This document shows, in pieces, positions 25,201-33,296 of a stretch of 64,000 nucleotides of DNA (position 1 is the stretch's first letter; each line of letters starts with the position of its first letter). Where the stretch lies: assembly GCF_014349235.1 (NCBI RefSeq), contig NZ_JACSOH010000014.1, forward strand, positions 1 to 64,000, given 5' to 3'. The notes under the pieces are model-generated. The model saw only the letters and a program-made list of their open reading frames with translations. It ran no database searches and had not been told where the DNA came from. Position numbers and translations under genes: made by a program. Origin of the DNA: Cytophaga sp. FL35. Its GTDB lineage: Bacteria > Bacteroidota > Bacteroidia > Flavobacteriales > Flavobacteriaceae.

Positions 25201-25935
25201 ACTGGAATATTTGCTGTTCAGTTGTTCTTGAAGTTGGTAAAGAGCTTCAGCAAAAGGGGCGTTCTTATTGGTCTCATTGGAACCAAATGTTGGAGTGATA
25301 AAAAGTAGGATACTTTCCTCGTTCGCATCCAATAAAAAGCCGTTTTTCACTTTAAAACCTTCGCCAAAACCTAATTTTTGTAATTTTTTAAGCCCAATAA
25401 AAGATAGCCCTAAAGGATCCTTTACAATATTTTTTTTGGCAACGATACCAGCTGGTGAAATCAAGGTGCGGTAGTTGGCTTCCGTAATCTTTGCAATACT
25501 ATCAGTCGCCAGTTTGGCCTCTATGGTTTGGTAATCTTCGGCATCCAGGAACAATGGAAGATTTTGGTAGACGAGGTCAAAAGTAGATTGGATGACATTG
25601 TTCTCTACCTTGCCCTGGATGTTTTTTACGAACTCGCCTTGGGAAGCATTTAAACTGTCTAAAAACTCACTTGCATAGGTAGTTAAGTCCTCCGTAGAGC
25701 CTTTTTTTCCTTTTCGGATGTTGACAATAATCTTATCCGTAAATGTGATGGATTTTAACAGCTTTTGAACTCGTTGAGTTTCCTCGTTTACAGGTATTAG
25801 GGCACTAATGTCATCATCAAATTGAATCTGTCTTATAATGGTTCCCAATACTACTAAAAGCAGAAAAAATCCGGTTAGCGCTATCCATTTTTTGGAGGCG
25901 ATCCATTGATATGTCCTTAAGAAAATATCACCCAT
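22258..25935 (-). CDS. MMPL exporter fused to PlsC-like acyltransferase and a degenerate methyltransferase-like domain
   Basis: 1225 aa, three parts. Residues 1 to about 830 are an RND/MMPL exporter with two sets of membrane helices (for example SIAMTLLILLLIIFYRKW and SLIAVIVILFLFYRRLVLTL) and two periplasmic loops. Residues about 860-1050 are a lysophospholipid acyltransferase domain with the HX4D box in NHSSFLD (895-901) and the FPEGSRS box, both intact. The last 180 residues align by eye with the class I methyltransferase domain seen in trifunctional relatives (FRYKGDALFKYVR at the start, LDSIDRKFFAYIEQEHERS further on), but the glycine-rich SAM loop is missing. It likely moves polyene lipids across the inner membrane and acylates them. 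Confidence 0.88.
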   Translation of the reverse strand: MGDIFLRTYQWIASKKWIALTGFFLLLVVLGTIIRQIQFDDDISALIPVNEETQRVQKLLKSITFTDKIIVNIRKGKKGSTEDLTTYASEFLDSLNASQGEFVKNIQGKVENNVIQSTFDLVYQNLPLFLDAEDYQTIEAKLATDSIAKITEANYRTLISPAGIVAKKNIVKDPLGLSFIGLKKLQKLGFGEGFKVKNGFLLDANEESILLFITPTFGSNETNKNAPFAEALYQLQEQLNSKYSSKVQIEYFGAALSAVSNAKQIKRDIQFTVSIAMTLLILLLIIFYRKWALPFILFAPAFFGGLLAIAILVLVREDISAISLGIGSVLLGVTLDYGLHILTHLREGNTVTSVYKEVAPAVLMSSLTTASAFLCLLFLSSQALQDLGVFAAVSVLGASVFALLFIPLAYKPQKTIISKNTVLDRLAAHSLHRNKWAIIMLLLITVASVFTYQKVRFNKDIAKLNYETEALIEARERLEKLTDMGSKSIYLATYGDNFQKVLEQNDQIYNQLDELKAENKVLNFGSISSLVKSHKIQNEKTNAWRQFWSPEKIKNLNNNLVETGNRLGFKETTFGPFYSYLKKDFGNLSIDDVKSIRAFPVEDYLVKDGETTTVTSLAKINAEYITEVRQKFSKMENTLLIDRQQVNESFLGSLKDDFNELLSYSLIAVIVILFLFYRRLVLTLITAIPIFLTWFLTVGIMGLLGLEFNIFNIIICSFIFGLGVDYSIFITNGLLTEYRTGERALSTHKTSIILSVITTIAGVGVLIFAKHPVLYTISSVSLIGIFCAAFTAFIVQPLLFQLFIGNRNKRPIKPRVLIHSLLSFAYFDLGGFFLSLYSWGYLKLNPKAAKNKNMVLHRLTSSFMKSVLYTNPFVKKKLLHLERKKFDQPALLIANHSSFLDILVMGMLHPKTIYLVKDHVYNSKIIGSAARLSGAYPVSGGIEGGEAHLSEKLKQGFSIIAFPEGSRSNSNKIGRFHKGAFYLAEKLNLDIVPVMIHGASEVSPKGSFVIRDGSITAKSLDRISPKDLRFGETYTQRAKQVGAYFRSEFRAWRKELESPVYWHKTILENFRYKGDALFKYVREDLKKRQTAYHQLMHELAEKDQIMYITERNIHLPLLLSLDSIDRKFFAYIEQEHERSILAHHYLTHRYSKTIVEDNLESTFENRGTTLIIEKELFPLSNIPNEILSTIGTIVQFSEERTPQVPLGFKVLLQNDTFIMLKKDIQ

Positions 25936-27100
25936 TTCCTAGGCTCATTTTTTTACGTTTGGCTATTTGATTGAGGCTAAAATAACCAATGAAACCGCCC
26001 AGAACGGAAACACCAACTGCTAAAATAAGGCTACCGATTATATACGCCTTCACACCCTTAAATGCCAATAAATTGTCTTTTAAATTCTCTAGGGATAAAA
26101 ACTGTTCCTCGCCTAGAATCCATCCGCCTACTTGTAAACCTCCCAATAAAATAAAGGGTATAAAAGGGGGTAGACTTACATTGCTAAAAGCAAAGGCAAT
26201 GGGTTTGTTAAGTTTGAACAAAAAGGCACCACCAAGTACCAATAGGGTGTGTAGGCCCCAAAACGGACTTAAGCCAACGAAAAGACCTAATGCTATGGAA
26301 AGGGCTTTCTTTTTTGGACTGTCCGTATGACCTAGGACATCTTCAAGTAAGAATCGCTTAAAGCCTTTTTTTTTAATTCTTCTAAAAAAGTCCCGAGGTT
26401 TTATATACACTAAGGCTATCATTACCAACACGGTGTTGAGCACGCTGATACGTGCAAAATCCGGTACTGTTCTAAAATGCGAGACACGTTCCTCTTCGTT
26501 ATAGGAAATTTTTACCGGCAGATTTTTTACCTCCGTTCCGCTCCATGCGGCCCTTACGATTACCTCAATTTCAAATTCAAATTTAGGGGTGCGGAATGTG
26601 AGGTTTTTAAGGGTATGAAGGGGGTAAAGTCTAAAACCGCATTGGGTATCGGTTAGTTTAATACCTGTTTCAAACCAAAACCAAAAATTGGAAAATTTGT
26701 TGCCAAAACTACTTTTCCCTGGAACGTCATGCTGGTTCATGTTTCTAGAACCTATATAAAGCACATTTTTTGTTTCTTCCTCTTTTAGGGCATCTAGAAA
26801 AACAGGAATATCATCAGGATAATGCTGCCCGTCAGAATCTATTGTAATGGCAAAATCATATTCTCTGGCCACCGCTTCTGCAAAACCGACTTTTAAGGCG
26901 TTGCCCTTACCTTGGTTTTTGGATAGGTGTACTTGCGCTATCTGCTTAAAATCTTTAAGAATAGTTGAAGTGGTATCCGTAGCTCCATCATTGACCACAA
27001 TGATATCCTTCGTGTACAAAAGAATTTCATTCAATACCCGTTTTAAGGTTCTGTCATTATTGTAGGTAGGTACAAGGACGCAACAATTAAGGAGCTCCAT
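25928..27100 (-). CDS. GT2 glycosyltransferase fused to DUF2062 membrane domain
   Basis: About 390 aa. The N-terminal half is a family 2 glycosyltransferase of the dolichol-phosphate-mannose-synthase type (VLVPTYNNDRTLKRVL, then DIIVVNDGATD and ITIDSDGQHYPDDI). The C-terminal half is DUF2062 with several membrane helices and the typical GLFVGLSPFWGLHTLL motif. ATG 27100 is preferred; a GTG at 27142 is also open. It overlaps the MMPL gene by 8 bp. A Bacteroidota promoter lies about 105 bp upstream of the ATG region. GT2-DUF2062 proteins recur in aryl polyene loci, where they may glycosylate the lipid end of the pigment or its carrier. Confidence 0.85.
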   Translation of the reverse strand: MELLNCCVLVPTYNNDRTLKRVLNEILLYTKDIIVVNDGATDTTSTILKDFKQIAQVHLSKNQGKGNALKVGFAEAVAREYDFAITIDSDGQHYPDDIPVFLDALKEEETKNVLYIGSRNMNQHDVPGKSSFGNKFSNFWFWFETGIKLTDTQCGFRLYPLHTLKNLTFRTPKFEFEIEVIVRAAWSGTEVKNLPVKISYNEEERVSHFRTVPDFARISVLNTVLVMIALVYIKPRDFFRRIKKKGFKRFLLEDVLGHTDSPKKKALSIALGLFVGLSPFWGLHTLLVLGGAFLFKLNKPIAFAFSNVSLPPFIPFILLGGLQVGGWILGEEQFLSLENLKDNLLAFKGVKAYIIGSLILAVGVSVLGGFIGYFSLNQIAKRKKMSLGNG

Positions 27101-27253
27101 GTCTTTTTGAACAGTAGGGGTATTCACTGGCAAATTGGTCACATTTAGTTAACGGGGGTACATGAATAACTGCCATTCATAAGAATTAGTATCCTTTTTT
27201 AGAGGTTACATTCGTACGTTAAAGTAGTTGCGCCCCGTATGTTGGTTCCAATT

Positions 27254-27283
27254 CAAAGATAAGGATTAGGAAGTCTAAAACAA
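27254..27283 (-). promoter_or_regulatory. Internal Bacteroidota promoter TTG-N19-TATCTTTG
   Basis: On the minus strand, TTG (27283-27281) and TATCTTTG (27261-27254) are 19 nt apart, an ideal match to TTG-N17-23-TAnnTTTG. Transcription would start near 27247 and run into the GT2-DUF2062, MMPL, FAD oxidoreductase, JmjC and C45 genes, giving that end of the cluster its own promoter. Confidence 0.65.
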
Positions 27284-27769
27284 TTGCTTTTCCTCTTCCG
27301 AGAAACTTTCAGATTTTTTAATATATCCCTTCACAAAGTTTTTGGCACCTTGGGATTTAAGTTCCTTATAATGTTCTAATATGTAGTCCTTGTCTTCCTC
27401 AACGTTTCTGTGATACCCTAGTATTTTAGGTAGATTTTCCTGAATACTCAATCTTAGGCAGCGTATTTCAACATTTTTTGAATCTGCTTCTATGGCATGT
27501 TCCAACAACTCTTTCCCATCTTTAAAGTAATCTTTTTTGGCCTTATATCCATCGGCATATCGTGCCATCATGGTAGTAACGGCTCCTTTGTAGGCTACTT
27601 TGGTAGGATCGTCATTTTTAGCCACTGAGGTTAAATCACTGTATAACTCCTTTAAGGCCTTTTCGCTCTGGGCTGCATCAATATAAGCTTCACGTATTTC
27701 TTCTATGGAGTTCGCGCTAAAAAAGGCGGTAAAGGAGAAAAGCGAGACAAACAGAAATTTTAGGCCCAT
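27275..27769 (-). CDS. Secreted hypothetical protein of the pigment cluster
   Basis: 164 aa with a cleavable-type signal peptide (MGLKFLFVSLFSFTAFFSAN). The mature part is helical, with a segment that looks like one TPR-style pair (DGKELLEHAIEADSKNVEIR). I cannot name a family, but proteins of this size and pattern occur at the same place in other flexirubin loci as I recall them. It lies 4 bp after the dehydratase-like gene and is probably co-transcribed. Location is likely periplasmic. Confidence 0.7.
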   Translation of the reverse strand: MGLKFLFVSLFSFTAFFSANSIEEIREAYIDAAQSEKALKELYSDLTSVAKNDDPTKVAYKGAVTTMMARYADGYKAKKDYFKDGKELLEHAIEADSKNVEIRCLRLSIQENLPKILGYHRNVEEDKDYILEHYKELKSQGAKNFVKGYIKKSESFSEEEKQLF

Positions 27770-27773
27770 GTTG

Positions 27774-28139
27774 TTACAGTGTTTTAAAAGTGGCGTTCAA
27801 TTTTAGTGCCAGAGTGTCCTCAAAGGATACGGTGGTCTTAACCTTGTATTGATTTTCACTTTCTGTGATTTGTAATTGAAGCTGAATAACGTCATTTTTT
27901 TCAGGATTAATGATCGCCATGAACTTTACATTTGATGCTACCGATAAAAAAAGTTCTTTTTCGGTCTTTTTTTCGGTGAGTTCTTTGATCATTTGAATCA
28001 TACAGACACCGGGCATAACCGGATTGCCTGGAAAATGACCTTCAAAAACCTCATGGTCTTTATTTAATTGTACCGATGCTTCCAGTTGATCCTGATCGGT
28101 TTTAAACTCTAGAATAGTATATAAGCCTTCAATTAACAT
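27774..28139 (-). CDS. FabZ-like hotdog dehydratase, active-site Glu replaced by Gln
   Basis: A 121-aa single hotdog domain with the FabZ hallmark FEGHFPGNPVMPGV, including the catalytic His. In FabZ the second catalytic residue is a Glu in the helix right after PGV. Here that place reads CMIQMIKEL, with Gln where Glu is expected, so activity may be changed or lost, or a neighbouring subunit may supply the residue. Two further hotdog proteins lie at 40105 and 40565. In the polyene pathway these would remove water from 3-hydroxyacyl-ACP to extend the conjugated chain. It lies between an outer-membrane-type gene and the secreted 164-aa protein. Confidence 0.8.
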   Translation of the reverse strand: MLIEGLYTILEFKTDQDQLEASVQLNKDHEVFEGHFPGNPVMPGVCMIQMIKELTEKKTEKELFLSVASNVKFMAIINPEKNDVIQLQLQITESENQYKVKTTVSFEDTLALKLNATFKTL

Positions 28140-28142
28140 GAA

Positions 28143-28721
28143 TTACAATTTAAATTTATATGCGGCACCTACTTGGAATACACCGTTTAAATTACTGCCA
28201 GGTTCCTCGTAGAGATCATCACTTCCAAGAAAATCTACACTTATAGTGCCTTGTTTATATCTGGCCTCAAGGGCTAGGCCAAAAGGAAATTCATAACCTA
28301 TGCCGCCCAGGACCGCAACATCTACTGGCGATATTTCTTCATCAATCGTAAAATTTGTAAAGTTGATAAAGTTATTTTTTAAGTTGATGTCCAAGCTCAA
28401 GCCTACTATAAAATGGAAACCATTGAAGGGGGTAACGTAAAACTTATTAGGGATTCCAATGGATAGATAATTAATGTTGACGTCTCCATAATCCATGGAA
28501 TTGGATTCTCCCCCTTGGTTGGAATATAAAATTTCTGGTTGAAGAGTGTAATAATCCGTGATAGGTATTTTTAAAAATGCCCCAACATAAAGACCATTTT
28601 TAGGTTCCAATGCCGTTTTGCTAATGTTGGAACTGTTCAAGCCTAGCTTTATTCCAGGTCCCACTTGTGCGTACAGACATCCTGAAAACAATAAAAGAAC
28701 AAGAAGTTTTAACTTTTGCAT
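28143..28721 (-). CDS. Outer-membrane beta-barrel protein
   Basis: 192 aa with a signal peptide (KLLVLLLFSGCLYAQ) followed by regularly alternating strands with aromatic ends (YYTLQPEILYSNQGG and GVFQVGAAYKFKL), ending in a C-terminal hydrophobic strand. This is the pattern of the small Bacteroidota porin-like barrel family. Its TAA overlaps nothing, and its ATG shares one base with the stop of the lipoprotein gene upstream. It could help place or hold the pigment in the outer membrane, which is where flexirubin-type pigments reside. Confidence 0.8.
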   Translation of the reverse strand: MQKLKLLVLLLFSGCLYAQVGPGIKLGLNSSNISKTALEPKNGLYVGAFLKIPITDYYTLQPEILYSNQGGESNSMDYGDVNINYLSIGIPNKFYVTPFNGFHFIVGLSLDINLKNNFINFTNFTIDEEISPVDVAVLGGIGYEFPFGLALEARYKQGTISVDFLGSDDLYEEPGSNLNGVFQVGAAYKFKL

Positions 28722-29329
28722 TATAGTGCTTTAAATGTTAACTGTAGTGGTAGATTGTTATGGATAATTTGAATGGATTTTGCGAAATCGCCCTCCACAC
28801 TATTAAAAATGTGGGCTACTTTTTCCTTACCATTTTTAGTCCTGCTTATTCTCTTTAATTGGTTTTGTTGAAAGTAAAAATAATGTTTTTTGGATAGGAG
28901 CTGTGATTCAGAAAGAGTTTGCTGGCCTTTTTGGTAGTGCTGTGATACCTCCAATTTCTCGGTAACTAAGGCCGTCAGGTCTTGCTGTAGAATATTCAAC
29001 AAAATTTTCCGGTCCATATCCTTAAGGATTTTGTGAATCGTGAACTCCTGATTTTTTATAGAAAAGTCGAAAATGGTATTTCCCATTTCCGTGGTAAAAA
29101 CCATTCTATGGTTATTCTCACCAATCTTTTTGACAATGAATAAACCGCCAAAGGAATTTCCAAATGCATCTATGTTCGCCTTGTAAACATAATCTTTTGA
29201 AGTATCTGAAAAATAAGGGTTAATGATATTATGCGTAGAGGTAGTAACCTGTGTGAACTGTTGTTTTTTAGGGAAGGAAGCACAAGCGACGAAGAAGATA
29301 AATAGAATACTACTGGCTAAAATCCGCAT
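28721..29329 (-). CDS. Predicted lipoprotein of the pigment cluster
   Basis: About 202 aa from ATG 29329 (MRILASSILFIFFVACASF), a lipoprotein-type leader with VAC at the anchor site. The longer open frame would place 13 residues before the leader and is rejected. The mature part is a mix of strands and charged turns (THNIINPYFSDTSKDYVYKA) without a named family. The start overlaps the LolA-like gene by 20 bp, so the two are tightly coupled. In aryl polyene clusters a lipoprotein beside LolA is standard (the ApeF/ApeJ region), suggesting a role in delivery to the outer membrane. Confidence 0.7.
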   Translation of the reverse strand: MRILASSILFIFFVACASFPKKQQFTQVTTSTHNIINPYFSDTSKDYVYKANIDAFGNSFGGLFIVKKIGENNHRMVFTTEMGNTIFDFSIKNQEFTIHKILKDMDRKILLNILQQDLTALVTEKLEVSQHYQKGQQTLSESQLLSKKHYFYFQQNQLKRISRTKNGKEKVAHIFNSVEGDFAKSIQIIHNNLPLQLTFKAL

Positions 29330-29960
29330 CTGATAAGGGTTGATTGGTAGTTCTGTTAGAAAAAACAATTTGGGTGTAATCTCCAGAAGGCTCTATCATT
29401 TTTACTTCTACCACATCGCCTATCTTGCTAAACTTAATGTGGAAGGCATTAATGAATTCTGATAATTGGGGGTCTTTGGGTAGAAAGTGAACAAGCTGTT
29501 CATCACCGTCTTTAAAAAACTCCATATCAAATTCATTGGTATTGAACATATCACCTCTTATACTGCTGGCAATAAGGTTGTTGAGGCGTTCAAACAATTT
29601 GTTTCCGCCTACATCCAAATTTTTCTTGTTGCCATCATCATTAATATAAACGGTTTGGTCCTTAAAAATTATTGAATAAGTGTAGGGTTGGGTGTATTCC
29701 CATTTAACCTGGTCTGGTTCTTTAAATGTTAATTTTCCCTTGGATTCAATATCATTGGACAAAAAGTCTATATGCTTATACTGGGTAAAATCGCTTTTAA
29801 TGGTCTGAGTGTTCCCTGCCAAGGATTTTACTTTATTCTTTAAATAGTTGGCCTCTGTCACGCTCATGGGGCTTTGGGCCATTCCGCAAAATGAAAAGCT
29901 AAGGCATAAATAGTAAAGGAAGCTTTTGATATTGTTTCGCGTATTTTTAGTCTTGAACAT
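29310..29960 (-). CDS. LolA-like outer-membrane lipoprotein carrier
   Basis: 216 aa with a signal peptide (about residues 14-30). The mature part shows the LolA fold: an early TIKSDFTQYKHIDFLS strand pair, then GKLTFKEPDQVKWEYTQPY and YSIIFKDQTVYINDDGNKK. LolA is a periplasmic shuttle with a hydrophobic groove. Aryl polyene clusters carry a dedicated LolA-like protein that is thought to carry the hydrophobic product to the outer membrane. It is coupled to a lipoprotein gene downstream and overlaps the deacetylase gene by 14 bp. Confidence 0.85.
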   Translation of the reverse strand: MFKTKNTRNNIKSFLYYLCLSFSFCGMAQSPMSVTEANYLKNKVKSLAGNTQTIKSDFTQYKHIDFLSNDIESKGKLTFKEPDQVKWEYTQPYTYSIIFKDQTVYINDDGNKKNLDVGGNKLFERLNNLIASSIRGDMFNTNEFDMEFFKDGDEQLVHFLPKDPQLSEFINAFHIKFSKIGDVVEVKMIEPSGDYTQIVFSNRTTNQPLSDADFSQ

Positions 29961-30741
29961 AGGCCTTGATTCCTAGCAATTGATCCACAGGAACAGATTG
30001 CAGATTTTTCTGCTGCAAAAATACCAATAACCGTTCCAAAACAGCTACTGATTTATCGCTTGTATCATGGAGTAAAATTACATCGCCCTTTTTTACTTTG
30101 GAAGTGATTCTTTTTAGGACCATATTTTCTGTACGCGGCGTAGTATCCAAAGAACGTACATTCCAGCCAATGGAGACAACTTTTAGTTTTTTTACCACTT
30201 TTTCTATGGATGGGTTGGTAACCCCAAATGCCGGTCTATACATATTCATTGTGAGACCGCTTATTTCTTTAATGGTATCCTTGGCTTTTTGCAGTTCTTG
30301 TTCTACTTCTGTTACCCCATAGAAACCAAAAGACCGGGAATGGCTATAGGTATGGTTGCCAACTGTATGGCCTTCCGCAATAATTCTTCTTACTATGTCT
30401 GGGTGTTTTTCAACCTTGTTGGCAATACAGAAAAAGGTAGCCTTGGCCTCATACTTTTTTAATAGGTCTAGCATTATTGGGGTGAAACTGGGCTCAGGGC
30501 CATCATCAAACGTAATGGATACCCAATTTTTATCCATGTTTTTATTAGAGGAGATAGAGGTAAGGTGAAAATTCCAACGCACAAAAAAGGAACCGCACAG
30601 GGTAATTAAAAACCAGGTTAAGACTACCAGTACATATATGAACCAAGGTATGTGGTAGAAATAATCATAAGCAATTAAGGCTGTTAGCACCAGGGCCGTA
30701 GTTGGATAAACTACCCTTCTTGTAAGCAGACCGCCTAACAT
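29947..30741 (-). CDS. Polysaccharide deacetylase (NodB homology) with N-terminal membrane helices
   Basis: 264 aa. Two hydrophobic segments (about residues 14-55) precede a NodB domain. Motif 1 is WVSITFDDGPEPS, with the base Asp and metal Asp. Motif 2 is EGHTVGNHTYSHS, with the metal His residues. RPAFGVTNPS and VILLHDTS follow, where the family has RPP and LxH motifs. Such metal-dependent hydrolases remove N- or O-acetyl groups from sugars. It is unusual in a pigment locus and may act on a sugar added by the GT2 enzyme. It overlaps genes on both sides, so membership in the operon is clear. Confidence 0.85.
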   Translation of the reverse strand: MLGGLLTRRVVYPTTALVLTALIAYDYFYHIPWFIYVLVVLTWFLITLCGSFFVRWNFHLTSISSNKNMDKNWVSITFDDGPEPSFTPIMLDLLKKYEAKATFFCIANKVEKHPDIVRRIIAEGHTVGNHTYSHSRSFGFYGVTEVEQELQKAKDTIKEISGLTMNMYRPAFGVTNPSIEKVVKKLKVVSIGWNVRSLDTTPRTENMVLKRITSKVKKGDVILLHDTSDKSVAVLERLLVFLQQKNLQSVPVDQLLGIKAYVQD

Positions 30742-31808
30742 TTCCTTAGTAAAAGTAGACTGTGGTTTTCTCCTCTATATTGGTTGTAGATTAAGATGGT
30801 TTTTGGGCTAGTGATTTCATGGTTATCCCTCAAAACAGCACTAGGTACTACACCTTCTTTTAGAATTTTGTTGGCTAACCAAAATCCAAAACCATTAGCG
30901 GTGTCATACTCCCCGCTTAAATGTTTGAAGTACGCTTTTGAGTGACTTACAAAAGTACCTTCATTCAGGGTTTGGTAGTACGTATCAAATTCTACATCGC
31001 CATTATTCCCCAATAATAGCAAATCTATTTCTTCCGGGTCTAAGATATTTTCATTTAGAAATTGAAGGATTTCATTTTCTACCTCTTCAATTTGTAGGGT
31101 GTTAAAGGTTTTTATACCCAATAATTCGGCATAACTTCCGGCTTTTTTCTTATTGGATAGCACAAAAAAATGGGCGCCTTCAGAAAAAATAGCCCCTTTA
31201 GTTTGACTTTTTAGTACATTGAAAGTTTCAGTTGGCTCTTTTTTAATATGTCCTATAAGGTGGTGTGTATTTACATGATGGTCTACCAATTCATCAACTG
31301 CACCCACGAGTATGGTCTGCGCTTCGTCTTCTTCTAATTGCAATTTGGCATCCAATAGCGAGGATTCCAATGAAATGGAGGAGTGTACGTAGGTAAAATT
31401 GTGTCCTTTGCAACCCATTCCCAAGGCAATTTGTCCTGCAACGGTATTATGTGATGATTGAATAAAACGGGTAGGAGTTAAAAACTGTTCATCGTTATCG
31501 ATTATGTCCTTGACAAACTTTTCCGAGTCTCCAATACAACCCAGACCGGTACCTACAATAATCGCATCTACCTCCCTTTCTTCTAGGTCGGCTTCGGTGA
31601 GTGCGTTTTTTGCGCTTACCGTACTCATTTTAATGCCTTTTGCCATACGTCTGGCCGCCGCGGGAGGTATGTATTCCTTGTAATTGGGGTCAATTACACG
31701 AACCGTGGTGTCATTATACGTAATAATATCCTCTAAAAAAGAGGAACTGTCAAATGTTTTCTGCGCGGAAACGGAGCCTACACTTTGTATGTACACCGGT
31801 TTTTTCAT
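30735..31808 (-). CDS. Ketosynthase-like protein lacking the catalytic Cys (chain-length-factor type)
   Basis: A 357-aa thiolase-fold protein. The place of the ketosynthase nucleophile reads FTYVHSSISLESSLLDA, with no Cys, and the two catalytic His motifs of FabF (HGTAT and GHT) are also absent. It is therefore a non-condensing partner, like the chain-length factor of type II polyketide systems or ApeC of aryl polyene clusters. Its ATG overlaps the stop of the active ketosynthase upstream by 4 bp, as expected for a KS/CLF heterodimer. It probably sets the polyene length. Confidence 0.85.
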   Translation of the reverse strand: MKKPVYIQSVGSVSAQKTFDSSSFLEDIITYNDTTVRVIDPNYKEYIPPAAARRMAKGIKMSTVSAKNALTEADLEEREVDAIIVGTGLGCIGDSEKFVKDIIDNDEQFLTPTRFIQSSHNTVAGQIALGMGCKGHNFTYVHSSISLESSLLDAKLQLEEDEAQTILVGAVDELVDHHVNTHHLIGHIKKEPTETFNVLKSQTKGAIFSEGAHFFVLSNKKKAGSYAELLGIKTFNTLQIEEVENEILQFLNENILDPEEIDLLLLGNNGDVEFDTYYQTLNEGTFVSHSKAYFKHLSGEYDTANGFGFWLANKILKEGVVPSAVLRDNHEITSPKTILIYNQYRGENHSLLLLRKC

Positions 31809-33004
31809 GCCTCTTTAGAAAAAATTAGTGTGGAACAGTTGCCGCCAAAGCCAAAAGAATTGGAAAGTACCGTTTGTAACGGCTTTTCTTTTGTTTCGGT
31901 TATGGGCGTTAGGTCAAACTCCTTCATGGGGGTTTGAAAATTCAGGTTGGGGAAAATAAGGTTGTTTTGTAGTGCCAAAACCGAATATACAGCTTCAACG
32001 CCTCCTGCAGCTGCCAACGTATGTCCGGTAAATGACTTGGTTGAACTAAATTCTGGTACCCCATCCTTGAAAATACGCAATAAGGCCCTACCTTCGGAAA
32101 GGTCGTTATTGGGTGTCGCCGTTCCGTGGGCATTCAAATAATCAATAGATTCAGGTAAAAGTCCAGCCACTTTTAAGGCTTTTTGCATGGCTAAAACAGC
32201 GCCGTCGCCATTTTCGGAGGAAGCGGTTTGGTGGTAGGCATCATTGGCATTGCCATACCCTTTAACATAGCCCAAAACCTTTTTCTGTTTTTTTTGAACC
32301 ATGGCATCCGACTCCAAAACCAAGTAAGCGGCAGCTTCACCCAAATTTAATCCCTTTCTATTATCATCAAAAGGTGTACTGTAGGTATCGGATAGAATCA
32401 TCAACGTCTTAAAACCGTTGATAGTGAATTTTGAAAGGCTATCCGTTCCCCCAACAATAACACGGTCCAATTGTCCGGATTTTATCATTCTTGCGCCTAG
32501 CATAATAGCATTGGCGGCAGAAGAACAAGCCGTGCTAATGGTGGTAACAAAGCCTTTTTCAAGACCTAGATATTTTGCTATTTTATTGGTGGAGTCCCCG
32601 GCGTGCAGCCCAGTAATATGTTGTCTTATTCCAGGGTTTTTCTCGTAGTCATAGAAATACTGTTCAGATTTGTCCATACCGCCCACAGTGGTGCCGGAAA
32701 TGAAACCTGTACTTACTTCGTTGATATCTGTGATTTCTGCACTTTCAAGGGCTTCTTTTGCTGCTATTGAACCAATAAGCACGGTACGTGACCATTGGTT
32801 GGCCTCAATTCCAAGCTTTTTTTCCAGAACAGGATTGGTATCTTCAATTTCCCCCACCATAATCTCATCCTCGTGGATGGTCTTAATTTGGGTGATTTTT
32901 GAGATGCCAATTTTATTAGAAGTAAGCGACCGCAGATTTTCCTGCACATTGTTGCCAATGGCGGAAATAATACCCATTCCGGTTATTGCTACCCCTCTAC
33001 CCAT
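31805..33004 (-). CDS. Beta-ketoacyl-ACP synthase II-type (active KS of the polyene KS/CLF pair)
   Basis: A 399-aa FabF-like enzyme with the full triad: Cys in ISTACSSAANAIML, His in NAHGTATPNND and His in SFTGHTLAAAGG. It adds two-carbon units from malonyl-ACP to the growing aryl polyenoyl-ACP. It is coupled to the Cys-less partner downstream and preceded by an ACP gene 34 bp upstream. It corresponds in layout to ApeO of aryl polyene clusters. Confidence 0.92.
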   Translation of the reverse strand: MGRGVAITGMGIISAIGNNVQENLRSLTSNKIGISKITQIKTIHEDEIMVGEIEDTNPVLEKKLGIEANQWSRTVLIGSIAAKEALESAEITDINEVSTGFISGTTVGGMDKSEQYFYDYEKNPGIRQHITGLHAGDSTNKIAKYLGLEKGFVTTISTACSSAANAIMLGARMIKSGQLDRVIVGGTDSLSKFTINGFKTLMILSDTYSTPFDDNRKGLNLGEAAAYLVLESDAMVQKKQKKVLGYVKGYGNANDAYHQTASSENGDGAVLAMQKALKVAGLLPESIDYLNAHGTATPNNDLSEGRALLRIFKDGVPEFSSTKSFTGHTLAAAGGVEAVYSVLALQNNLIFPNLNFQTPMKEFDLTPITETKEKPLQTVLSNSFGFGGNCSTLIFSKEA

Positions 33005-33038
33005 TATTTTGTACGGAACTTTTTAGCCGTGAAAGTTT

Positions 33039-33296
33039 TTATCTGCTCCTGTTGGCTTCTATGTAAGCGGCCATGGTTTGAACCGATTCAAAAATTTTCC
33101 TTCCCTCCTTTGGGTCGGCCAATTTAATCCCGTAATCCTTATCCAACATTACGATCAATTCCAGGGCATCTATGGAATCTAGCCCCAAACCTTCGCCAAA
33201 GAGCAGGTCATTATCCTGAATTTCATCTACGGCAACGTCTTCAAGGTTTAATTGCTCTATGATTTTCTCCTTCAGCTCTTGTTTTAACTCACTCAT
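33039..33296 (-). CDS. Acyl carrier protein (first copy)
   Basis: 85 aa, acidic, four-helix ACP with the phosphopantetheine-bearing Ser 41 in GLGLDSIDALELIV. It would carry the polyene intermediates for the KS/CLF pair next to it. It overlaps the KS-like gene upstream by 8 bp. A second ACP lies at 44058, which fits two separate chains (polyene and resorcinol) being made. Confidence 0.93.
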   Translation of the reverse strand: MSELKQELKEKIIEQLNLEDVAVDEIQDNDLLFGEGLGLDSIDALELIVMLDKDYGIKLADPKEGRKIFESVQTMAAYIEANRSR

